Both the position numbers and the translations under genes were made by a program. The notes beneath the pieces are model-generated. The model worked only from the letters and a program-made list of their open reading frames with translations. It was not told the origin of the DNA and made no database searches. 64,000 nt of DNA from an uncultured Caryophanales bacterium (lineage in GTDB: Bacteria; Bacillota_I; Bacilli_A; Acholeplasmatales; Anaeroplasmataceae), in the NCBI GenBank assembly GCA_946626535.1, contig CAMOUK010000001.1, positions 1 to 64,000 on the forward strand, given 5' to 3'. Positions within the stretch are counted from its first letter, which is position 1; each line of letters starts with the position of its first letter. Below, one piece after another: positions 26,265 to 34,102 of the stretch.

Positions 26265-26454
26265 TATTTTTTTACCTCTTTCTTTTGTTATTTATTTAAA
26301 TTCTAAAACCTCTTTATTTAACTTAAAATATTTCGTTATCAAAATAGTTTTTAAAATTGTCATTGATGTTTAATTATATTATTTGTTTTATTTTACTTTA
26401 TTATTTTATCTAGTATGCTTAACTAGATGCCCTTTGAAATATTTTTTTTGACTT

Positions 26455-26487
26455 ATAAGAAAAGGTGGAGCGTAAAAACTCCACCTT
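26455..26487 (-). terminator. Terminator after the acidic-tail protein gene
   Basis: AAGGTGGAG (26462-26470) pairs with CTCCACCTT (26479-26487); on the minus strand TTCTT-rich sequence follows. Confidence 0.82.
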
Positions 26488-26495
26488 AAATCATC

Positions 26496-27380
26496 TTATT
26501 CTTTAGATTCGTCAGAAGATTCATCTAAAGTATCATCTTCGGTATATTCAGCAGCTTCTTGCTCTGCTAAAGTCTCTTCATCGACTTCAATTACATTACC
26601 TTCTTCATCGACATACTCTATTTGTTCTTCCTCTTCCTCATCTTCTATATCCTCAGGATTAATGATGTTGCCTTCTTCATCGACATATTGAATTTCTTCC
26701 TCTTCACCAACTTCATCTGGATTACCAGCCATAGCATTTTTAATTTCCATAACAAGAGTGTCTGGATTAATAAATGATTGTAGGTCAGTATCAAGGTCAA
26801 AATCGTATTTATATTGTTGTTTTGCCTCTTGTGCTTGCTTTTCAGCAGCTAGTGCTGCAAGCTCAAGCGATTCATCATTAATTTCTTGTTCGTAGTTAGT
26901 AACTCTATTACCAAGTCTTAGCTTAGCAAGATTAACCTTTTTGAAGGTATAGAATTTTTTCTTTGGAGTTAATGCAAAACTTAAATTTTGTAATTTTCTT
27001 TGTCTTGAGATTACTTTAGCAACAACATCACTTTGTCTAATTATATGGTATTCATGTTCATGATCACCTGCAACATAAATATCATCTTCAACAAATTTAA
27101 TAATTCTTCTTAAAAAATACTCTCCGTGCGACTCGTATAATACGAAATCCTTAATTTGTAGTCTGTTAGGTCGTCGCAATGTGACTAAATCACCTTTTTT
27201 GAAGATAGGCTTATTGATATCATTATCAATTCTAAGAGTACCAACTAAACCGCCTTCAACTCTTTCAACAGCAACTTCCATACTATATAGATCGATTTTT
27301 TCTTCCTCTTGGGATTTTAAAATCTCTTCTACATTATTTTGTTGATTTTTATTATTTACTTTATTATTTTTCAGTTTCAT
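26496..27380 (-). CDS. S24/S26-peptidase-fold protein with acidic repeat tail
   Basis: About 294 residues, unknown role. Residues around 60-130 read GDLVTLRRPNRL...DFVLYE...YFLRRIIKFVEDDIYVAGDHEHEY, the beta-barrel pattern of LexA/signal-peptidase (S24/S26) folds. I see no clear Ser-Lys pair and no membrane helix. The last 90 residues are very acidic and hold two related units, IQYVDEEGNIINPEDIEDE and IEYVDEEGNVIEVDEE. ATG 27380 is preferred to the upstream GTG because AGGTGA covers that GTG. It stands alone between terminators. Confidence 0.6.
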   Translation of the reverse strand: MKLKNNKVNNKNQQNNVEEILKSQEEEKIDLYSMEVAVERVEGGLVGTLRIDNDINKPIFKKGDLVTLRRPNRLQIKDFVLYESHGEYFLRRIIKFVEDDIYVAGDHEHEYHIIRQSDVVAKVISRQRKLQNLSFALTPKKKFYTFKKVNLAKLRLGNRVTNYEQEINDESLELAALAAEKQAQEAKQQYKYDFDLDTDLQSFINPDTLVMEIKNAMAGNPDEVGEEEEIQYVDEEGNIINPEDIEDEEEEEQIEYVDEEGNVIEVDEETLAEQEAAEYTEDDTLDESSDESKE

Positions 27381-27541
27381 AAAAATCACCTTTTGCTAAA
27401 TGTAATCGCAAATTTTACTTCTTTATAATTATATTATAAAACCAGTATTTTTTCAAGAAATGTTGTATTAGCCATTATAAGCCTTTTTTTATAAATTTCA
27501 AGTATCTTATTCATTTTTTTATTAGAAAGCTCTTAAAAGTT

Positions 27542-27571
27542 AAAAAAAGCCCCTAATTTTTGAAATTAGGG
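27542..27571 (-). terminator. Terminator of parE-parC
   Basis: CCCTAATTT (27551-27559) pairs with AAATTAGGG (27563-27571); on the minus strand GCTTTTTTT follows. Confidence 0.88.
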
Positions 27572-27620
27572 ACTGTTTTAAACTACTTTATTCTTGATTT
27601 TCTTGTTTGTTTTCTACTTT

Positions 27621-30347
27621 TTAGTCATCAAATAAAGAAACTTTCTTATATTTTATTTCTTTTTCCTTCTTCTCATCATCTTCATCAAATATAGTATTAT
27701 TTAACATAGATGAGCCTTTATTTTCTTTAGCTAAGATAGCATCAAGCTCACTTAGGATATCAGCTTTTTTAATATCTGCCTTTGTAACCTTGATTTCTTC
27801 TTCAATATCTCCTGAATCTAATTGATCAAATAATGTTTTAACCTCTTCAGTTAAATAATCAGGTGATACTGCCTTATCTGGCTCTTGTGGATCTGGTAGG
27901 TTCATGCCCACTAAATAGCCTAAATCGGCTGATGAAGGCGTTATTTGTCTTCCCGTGTCTGAGACATTATATTTAAGTGAAAAAGCCTCTACACTGTCAT
28001 TTCCGTTCTTATACATTAAATTTATAAGTACATTTTCTTTATATTGATTTGGTGTAAGCTTTTTAGCATCAATTATTAAATATGGATTTGATTTTAATAG
28101 CTTTATTACCTTCATACCACTTCTAGCACGCTTAGATAATAAAACATCTGTAACTCTCATTCTCTTTAATGTTGATCTTGATGTTAAAAGTAAGAAATCA
28201 TCTTCCTTATTACAATAGAAACCTGATACAACCTCATCCTTTGGCTTTAGGTTCATAGCTTTTAAGCCACCAGCACCTGTACCATAAAGAGGAATGTCTG
28301 AAGCTCTAAATCTTATAGCCTCATCCATTGATGTAAATAGCATTACCTCAAGTGGATCAGCAATTATATCTGCCGCAACAAGCTCATCACCATTTACTAG
28401 CTTCATAGCTCTTACAGGCTTTGAATATCTACTTAATACGAAATTAGATAATAATACCTGCTTAATACTTCCTAGTCTTGAAACTAATAATACAGATTTA
28501 GCATCATTAAATTCTTCAATGTTGAAGCATGCGATAATCTTTTCCTTTGGCTCAGTCGCTACTAAAGAATTGATAAACGCACCTGTATCCTTCATTTTTA
28601 CCTCAGGTATCTTATATACTGGTAGGTATATGAAATTACCTAAATTAGTAAACATTAGAAGGATATCTAGTGTTGATACTTCCTTTAGATATAATACTGA
28701 GTCATCTGTCTTTAAGAAATTAATCTTAGATAAATTATAAGATTTTAATGTTACTCTCTTAATATATCCTTCCTTAGATACACTAACCATTACCTGTTCT
28801 TTAGTAATTAAATCAGTTTCATCAATCTTTAATGAAGAAACCTCCTCTTCAATTACAGTTCTTCTAGGACATGTAAGTAGCTGATTCATTTCATTAAGCT
28901 CATTTTTAATTACCTTTAATAATTCCTTTTCTGAGCCTAAAATCTTATTATATTTAGCTATATTAGCATTTAATTCCTTTTCTTCTTGTTGAAGTGCTTC
29001 AACATCCTGTCTATTTAATTTATATAATTGCATCATAACGATAGCTTCAGCTTGTTCTTCACTAAAATCAAATTCTTTAATGATATTAGCTTTAGAATCA
29101 GCCTTACCGTTAGATTTTCTAATTACTGCAATTACTTCATCAGATACAGTAATTAACTTTAATAAGCCCTCTACGATATGTAGACGCTTTGTAGCCTTAG
29201 TTAATTCATAATCTGTTCTATTTGTAATAACAACCTTTTGATGGTCGATATAAGCATCTAAAATTGGTATTATACCAAGTCTCATAGGTCTCTTATCACA
29301 AATAGATACCATATTATAATTTAGATTAATTTGTAGATCTGTATTCTTAAATAAATATGTAACGATAGCTTCAGCATTAGCACCCTTCTTTAAATCAACA
29401 GCGATACGTAAGCCATCACGACCAGATTCATCTCTTGATTCAATAACATCAGGTAGCTTTCCTTGAAGTCTTAAATCCTCCATTTTTTCTACAATTTTAG
29501 ACTTAAATGTATCATATGGAATTTCAGTTATAACTATTCTTTGTTGGCCTGGAGCCATTTCTTCATATTCATATTTAGATCTAACTACAACAGTTCCAGC
29601 ACCAGTTAAGAAAGCCTCTCTAATTCCTTCCTTACCTTGAACTATACCGCCAGTAGGTAAATCTGGACCTGGCATAATTTCTAGTAGGTCATCAACTGTC
29701 ATATTAGGATTATCAATTCTAGCTATAGTCGCATTAACTACCTCATTAAAATTATGAGGTGGAATATATGTAGCATAACCAGATGAAATACCCATCGCAC
29801 CATTTACTAATAAATTAGGAAATTTTGCAGGTAGAACAGTTGGTTCAACCTCCTCCTCATCGAAGTTAGGAATAAATGGTACAGTATTCTTGTCGATATC
29901 CTTTAATAAATATTCTGCGTTTTTGCTCATACGAGCTTCTGTATAACGCATTGCGGCTGGACCGTCACCATCGATTGAACCGTTGTTACCATGGATATCA
30001 ATTAAAGTAACACCCATCTTCCAATCTTGGCTTAAACGTACCATCGCATCATAGATAGATGAGTCACCATGTGGGTGATATTTACCCATAACCTCACCGA
30101 CAATTCTCGCACACTTTTTGTATGATGAATTGGCAGTAAGCTTTAACTCACTCATACCATATAATATTCTTCTTTGAACTGGCTTTAAGCCATCTCTAAT
30201 ATCTGGAATAGCACGTTCTTGGATAATATATTTAGAATACCTTCCAAATCTATCACCTAAAACTGTTTCTAGTTTTTCTTGCTGGAATGTTTCATTCATG
30301 AACATATCTAGCTTCTTTTTAATATCTGTTTTCTTCTCTTTAGCCAT
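27621..30347 (-). CDS. parC: DNA topoisomerase IV subunit A
   Basis: Breakage-reunion subunit of topoisomerase IV, which unlinks daughter chromosomes. The catalytic tyrosine is in AAMRYTEARM, preceded by GKYHPHGDSSIYDAMVRLSQDW. The C-terminal beta-pinwheel is divergent, with no GyrA box seen. At 908 residues it is about 100 longer than the B. subtilis protein, with a charged lysine/aspartate tail. parE ends 2 bases before it. The identity as ParC rather than GyrA follows from the ParE partner and the plsY neighbour. Confidence 0.92.
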   Translation of the reverse strand: MAKEKKTDIKKKLDMFMNETFQQEKLETVLGDRFGRYSKYIIQERAIPDIRDGLKPVQRRILYGMSELKLTANSSYKKCARIVGEVMGKYHPHGDSSIYDAMVRLSQDWKMGVTLIDIHGNNGSIDGDGPAAMRYTEARMSKNAEYLLKDIDKNTVPFIPNFDEEEVEPTVLPAKFPNLLVNGAMGISSGYATYIPPHNFNEVVNATIARIDNPNMTVDDLLEIMPGPDLPTGGIVQGKEGIREAFLTGAGTVVVRSKYEYEEMAPGQQRIVITEIPYDTFKSKIVEKMEDLRLQGKLPDVIESRDESGRDGLRIAVDLKKGANAEAIVTYLFKNTDLQINLNYNMVSICDKRPMRLGIIPILDAYIDHQKVVITNRTDYELTKATKRLHIVEGLLKLITVSDEVIAVIRKSNGKADSKANIIKEFDFSEEQAEAIVMMQLYKLNRQDVEALQQEEKELNANIAKYNKILGSEKELLKVIKNELNEMNQLLTCPRRTVIEEEVSSLKIDETDLITKEQVMVSVSKEGYIKRVTLKSYNLSKINFLKTDDSVLYLKEVSTLDILLMFTNLGNFIYLPVYKIPEVKMKDTGAFINSLVATEPKEKIIACFNIEEFNDAKSVLLVSRLGSIKQVLLSNFVLSRYSKPVRAMKLVNGDELVAADIIADPLEVMLFTSMDEAIRFRASDIPLYGTGAGGLKAMNLKPKDEVVSGFYCNKEDDFLLLTSRSTLKRMRVTDVLLSKRARSGMKVIKLLKSNPYLIIDAKKLTPNQYKENVLINLMYKNGNDSVEAFSLKYNVSDTGRQITPSSADLGYLVGMNLPDPQEPDKAVSPDYLTEEVKTLFDQLDSGDIEEEIKVTKADIKKADILSELDAILAKENKGSSMLNNTIFDEDDEKKEKEIKYKKVSLFDD

Positions 30348-30349
30348 GA

Positions 30350-32278
30350 TTAGATTTCCTCCTCTTCTAGAGTAAATTTAACATGGTTTTCAAGCCAGTC
30401 ACGTCTTCTTGTTGAATCATTACCCATCAATACTTCAATTTGACTTTCAGCATCCTCAAAGTCCTCTAATTTAACCTGAATTAGAGTACGAGTTTCAGGA
30501 TTCATAGTAGTATCCCATAATTGGTCAGCGTTCATTTCACCTAAACCTTTATATCTTTGAACTATTGTTGGACAATTACATTTTTCTAATATTTCTTCTT
30601 TTTCTTCATTTGTATAAGCGTAGATTACTTCTTCAGTCTTACCTCTTTTTGTAATCTTAAATAGAGGAGGTAGGGCTAAATAAATTCTTCCATCTTCTAC
30701 AAGTGGTCTCATATATCTAAAGAAGAAAGTTAATAGTAATACTTGAATGTGTGCACCATCATCATCGGCATCGGTCATAATTATAATCTTTTTATAATTA
30801 CATTTCTTTAAATCAAATGATGGACCATAATCCGCACCAATTGTATAAATCATAGTTGCGATTTCTTCATTCTTTAAAGCTGATTCAGAAGTTGCCTTTT
30901 CAGTATTTAAAACCTTACCTCTTAAAGGTAATATAGCTTGGAAGCGTCTATCTCTTCCTGACTTTGCAGAACCACCGGCTGAATCACCCTCAACTATATA
31001 AAGCTCATTAATTTCTTTATTCTTTTCACTTGTTGGAGCAAGCTTTGCTGAAATATTTTTTTCGCCCTTATCCTTCTTATCAAGACGAATCTTCTCTCTT
31101 TCTTTTCTTGCTGCCTCTCTAGCTTCAGCTTCCTTTAAAGCCTTTTTAATAATTGTTTCAGTTAAAGTCTTATTTTCAAGTAGATAATAAGATAACTTAT
31201 CATAAACAACTGAATCAACGGCTGTCTTAGCTGCAGGTGTACCAAGCTTACCCTTAGTTTGGCCTTCAAATTCCAAAAGCTTTTCGCCAATTCTAACAGA
31301 TACAACAGCTGTAATACCAGCTCTAATATCTGTACCTTCTAGATTTTGATTAGCCTTAATTACATTAAATTTGTGAGCATAGTCGTTAAATGCTTTTGTT
31401 AAAGCAGTCTTAAAGCCTGTTTCGTGAGAACCACCATCAACAGTTTTAACATTGTTAACAAATGATACAATCTTTTCTTGGAAAGCATTTATAAATTGTA
31501 ATGCTACTTCAACCTCGATAGTTTCTTTAGCATCGTAAATATTATAATTTCCTTCAAAATATGCTACATCATGAAGGGCAGTTTTTCCCTCATCCATAAA
31601 AGCAACATATTCTGAAATGCCATTTTCATAAACGAATGATTCACTCTTATTAGTTCTCTTATCCTTAAGAATCATCTTTAGATTCTTAATTAAAAAGGCA
31701 CTTTCTCTTATTCTTGTTTTAATTGTTTCATAATTATAAATTGTAGTAGTAAATACCTTTGGATCTGGTTTGAAGGTAACTGTTGTTCCAGTCTTTTTTG
31801 TATCTCCTAAAATTACCATTGGAGAAACCTTTTTACCACCATCTTCAAACTTCATTTGATGGATTTTACCTTCTCTACATGATGTTACAACCATATAGCT
31901 TGATAAAGCATTAACAACTGATCCACCTACACCATGTAGACCACCAGATGTCTTATATCCTCCACCACCAAATTTACCACCAGCATTAAGCTGTGTATAA
32001 ATTATTTCCATTGTATTTTTTCCGGTCTTATGGGTACCACATGGTACACCTCTACCGTTATCTTCTACAGTAATTGAGTTATCATTATTAATTGTGATAA
32101 CTATTTCCTTTCCATATCCTGCCAAGGCTTCATCGATAGAATTGTCTACGATTTCCCATACTAGATGGTGAAGTCCACGTTCATCTGTTGAGCCTATGTA
32201 CATACCAGGACGTTTTCTAACGTGCTCTAAACCTTCTAAGACGGTTATAGAGTCATCATTATACGTATTATTCCGCAT
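30350..32278 (-). CDS. parE: DNA topoisomerase IV subunit B
   Basis: ATPase subunit of topoisomerase IV. It has the GHKL ATPase elements (EIVDNSIDEAL, EDNGRGVP, GLHGVGGSVVNALS), the TOPRIM EGDSAGGSAKSGRDRRFQAILPLRGK, and DADDDGAHIQVLLLTFFFRYM. HIQVLLLTFF and MNPETRTLIQV agree with ParE rather than GyrB. The start is ATG 32278, with TTG one codon earlier as an alternative; a GGTGAT site lies upstream. The 643-residue length is normal. It is divergent from plsY, a common arrangement. Confidence 0.94.
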   Translation of the reverse strand: MRNNTYNDDSITVLEGLEHVRKRPGMYIGSTDERGLHHLVWEIVDNSIDEALAGYGKEIVITINNDNSITVEDNGRGVPCGTHKTGKNTMEIIYTQLNAGGKFGGGGYKTSGGLHGVGGSVVNALSSYMVVTSCREGKIHQMKFEDGGKKVSPMVILGDTKKTGTTVTFKPDPKVFTTTIYNYETIKTRIRESAFLIKNLKMILKDKRTNKSESFVYENGISEYVAFMDEGKTALHDVAYFEGNYNIYDAKETIEVEVALQFINAFQEKIVSFVNNVKTVDGGSHETGFKTALTKAFNDYAHKFNVIKANQNLEGTDIRAGITAVVSVRIGEKLLEFEGQTKGKLGTPAAKTAVDSVVYDKLSYYLLENKTLTETIIKKALKEAEAREAARKEREKIRLDKKDKGEKNISAKLAPTSEKNKEINELYIVEGDSAGGSAKSGRDRRFQAILPLRGKVLNTEKATSESALKNEEIATMIYTIGADYGPSFDLKKCNYKKIIIMTDADDDGAHIQVLLLTFFFRYMRPLVEDGRIYLALPPLFKITKRGKTEEVIYAYTNEEKEEILEKCNCPTIVQRYKGLGEMNADQLWDTTMNPETRTLIQVKLEDFEDAESQIEVLMGNDSTRRRDWLENHVKFTLEEEEI

Positions 32279-32424
32279 CAAAAATCACCAAACCCTTAAC
32301 ATATAAATAATAGCATAAAGAAAGCCTTTTCTCAACAATTTAGCGCCATTTTCTTTCTTAAATTCTTTACTTTTTTTCTATATTAAAATATAATTAAAAA
32401 GAATTAAATTGGGAGATGATTGAA

Positions 32425-33126
32425 TTGTTTTTCGTAAATGCAACAAACTCATTACTCGCAACTATGTTTTTAGTAATTTCCTATCTAGTTGGTTCAATTC
32501 CTTTTGGAGTTATCCTAGGTAAGGCAATTAAAGGTATCGATATTAGAAAGCACGGCTCTAAAAACATAGGTAGCACAAACGCAATTAGAGTTTTAGGAAA
32601 GCCTACAGGCTTTTTAGTATTCTTCTTTGATGTGTTTAAAGGAATGCTTGTAATAATTATTTTAAAGAGCTTAGATGCTTTAAATATTTGGACTACACCA
32701 ATTGAATATGTATATTATGGTGTTGCCGCAATTTTAGGTCATTCTTTTTCTATATTCTTAAATTTCAAAGGCGGAAAGGCTGTTGCTACATCACTTGGTG
32801 TAGTATTAATATTAACACCAATTCCTGCTTTGTTATGCTTAATAATGTTTGGTATTATTTTTTATACAACAGGCTACGTATCACTAGCTTCTACTTTTGC
32901 AACATTTACAGTTTTAATATCAGCTTGGGTATTATACGCTATAGGTATTCAATCAACTACATTTTTTGATTACTTCATATCAAATCCAGGATTAATTGTA
33001 TGTTGCCTATATTCAATAGTAGGCTGTCTAATACTATATAAGCATATAGCTAATTATAAAAGGCTTGCAAATGGTACTGAACACAGTTTTAAGAAGAAAA
33101 AAATAGAAGAAAAAAAGGAGATTTAA
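32425..33126 (+). CDS. plsY: Glycerol-3-phosphate acyltransferase PlsY
   Basis: Membrane enzyme that moves an acyl group from acyl-phosphate to glycerol 3-phosphate, the first step of phospholipid synthesis. SYLVGSIPFGVILGK, HGSKNIGSTNAIRVLGK and GHSFSIFLNFKGGKAVATSLG are the three conserved loops. About six hydrophobic segments are seen. ATG 32416 is in frame, but GGGAG abuts it directly; TTG 32425, nine bases after that site, gives the usual PlsY N-terminus and is preferred. It is divergent from parE. Confidence 0.93.
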   Translation: MFFVNATNSLLATMFLVISYLVGSIPFGVILGKAIKGIDIRKHGSKNIGSTNAIRVLGKPTGFLVFFFDVFKGMLVIIILKSLDALNIWTTPIEYVYYGVAAILGHSFSIFLNFKGGKAVATSLGVVLILTPIPALLCLIMFGIIFYTTGYVSLASTFATFTVLISAWVLYAIGIQSTTFFDYFISNPGLIVCCLYSIVGCLILYKHIANYKRLANGTEHSFKKKKIEEKKEI

Positions 33127-33150
33127 ATCTCCTTTTTCTTTTTTCTTGCT
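33112..33150 (+). terminator. Bidirectional terminator between plsY and ferredoxin
   Basis: A perfect 26-bp palindrome at 33112-33137 (AAAAAGGAGATTT and its complement) overlaps the plsY stop and ends in T-rich sequence on both strands, serving plsY and the ferredoxin gene. Confidence 0.85.
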
Positions 33151-33162
33151 TTTTAAAATAAA

Positions 33163-33330
33163 TTATTCTTCAACGATTGCGTCTACAGGACAAACTCCTT
33201 GACATGCACCACAGTCGATACAAATGCTAGCATCAATAGTAGAAACATCTTCTACTGTAATAGCACTTACAGGACATTCAGCTGCACATGCACCACATCC
33301 GATACATGCATCTGTTACTTTTCTAGGCAT
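33163..33330 (-). CDS. 2[4Fe-4S] ferredoxin
   Basis: A 55-residue electron carrier of the clostridial type. Two clusters are marked by [12 protein letters not shown] (cysteines 9, 12, 15, 19) and [12 protein letters not shown] (37, 40, 43, 47). The chain ends VDAIVEE. The ATG has AAAGGAGG about 10 bases upstream. It is convergent with plsY over a shared terminator and is expressed alone. The redox partner is not in the window. Confidence 0.95.
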   Translation of the reverse strand: MPRKVTDACIGCGACAAECPVSAITVEDVSTIDASICIDCGACQGVCPVDAIVEE

Positions 33331-33362
33331 AAGACAATTCCTCCTTTGACTTTAGTAATTTT

Positions 33363-33392
33363 ATTTTAGCATTTGAATATTAGGTTTGTCTA
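33363..33392 (-). promoter_or_regulatory. Promoter of the ferredoxin gene
   Basis: On the minus strand TAGACA (33392-33387) and TAAAAT (33368-33363) are 18 bp apart. Confidence 0.5.
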
Positions 33393-33436
33393 GTCTAACT
33401 ATTTGAATTTTATTATATTTATTACTTTTAATCACC

Positions 33437-33465
33437 TTGAATAATGTAGTATTTTATTGTAAAAT
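33437..33465 (+). promoter_or_regulatory. Promoter of yneF
   Basis: TTGAAT (33437-33442) and TAAAAT (33460-33465) are 17 bp apart, just upstream of the yneF ribosome site. Confidence 0.55.
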
Positions 33466-33493
33466 GAAAAGGACGTAAGTTGAGGTGATTATT

Positions 33494-33712
33494 ATGATGG
33501 AAATATGGCAATGTATAGTATTAATTCTTATCGCAATCGTTGTTACTGCAATTGTAACATTTATAATAGTTAGAAAGTTATTTGCTAAGCAATTGAAGAA
33601 AAACCCACCTATTAACGAAAATATGATTCGTGCAATGTTCGCTCAAATGGGTAGAACTCCTTCTGAAAAGCAAGTAAGAGCTGTTATGAAATCAATGGAG
33701 GATGCAAAATAA
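33494..33712 (+). CDS. yneF: YneF family (UPF0154) small membrane protein
   Basis: About 72 residues with one N-terminal membrane helix, then RKLFAKQLKKNPPINENMIRAMFAQMGRTPSEKQVRAVMKSM, which is the characteristic UPF0154 sequence of Firmicutes and mollicutes. The function is unknown. ATG 33494 fits the GAGGTG site 6 bases upstream better than GTG 33485. It is a single-gene unit. Confidence 0.9.
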   Translation: MMEIWQCIVLILIAIVVTAIVTFIIVRKLFAKQLKKNPPINENMIRAMFAQMGRTPSEKQVRAVMKSMEDAK

Positions 33713-33713
33713 A

Positions 33714-33739
33714 AATAAGGTCGCTGACCTTATTTTTTT
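33714..33739 (+). terminator. Bidirectional terminator after yneF
   Basis: AATAAGGTC (33714-33722) pairs with GACCTTATT (33726-33734), with T-runs on both strands. It also overlaps the end of the convergent 33730-34035 gene. Confidence 0.85.
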
Positions 33740-34035
33740 ATTCCATTAATCTTCATATATTTAGCAGCTGCTACCTTATCAGGTATCATCTTCATTGATT
33801 TATATGTATGCTTTATAAACTTAACACAAATATAAATATCAATTAAAGCTAAGGTAGCCATAACAATTCCTACTATTAACATAGTAGTATTTGAATTGTA
33901 ATACCTAATAATAAAATATGTGCCTAACGAAATTAAAACAATTCCTATAATACCAACAATAATGGTTAATACCCAGGCAGCTATTTTTGAATTTTTTCTA
34001 TATCTTCTTGCTAATTCTTTAACATCATTTTCCAT
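33730..34035 (-). CDS. Hypothetical two-helix membrane protein
   Basis: 101 residues with hydrophobic helices near 20-44 and 51-73 and basic ends (RRYRKNSK, KYMKINGIKK). No family is recognised. It is convergent with yneF and is followed upstream by the EF-G-like gene, from which a terminator separates it. Confidence 0.65.
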   Translation of the reverse strand: MENDVKELARRYRKNSKIAAWVLTIIVGIIGIVLISLGTYFIIRYYNSNTTMLIVGIVMATLALIDIYICVKFIKHTYKSMKMIPDKVAAAKYMKINGIKK

Positions 34036-34062
34036 AATAAAACCTCAAGCATTATTATATTA

Positions 34063-34095
34063 TAAAAATAAGGAATGTCAATTTTGACATTCCTT
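34063..34095 (-). terminator. Terminator of the EF-G-like gene
   Basis: AAGGAATGTCAA (34070-34081) pairs with TTGACATTCCTT (34084-34095); on the minus strand ATTTTT follows. Confidence 0.85.
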
Positions 34096-34102
34096 TAATT
34101 TT

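Noticed and set aside
28294..28740. 148-residue plus-strand frame inside parC
   Set aside because: Antisense shadow of the conserved parC C-terminal domain.
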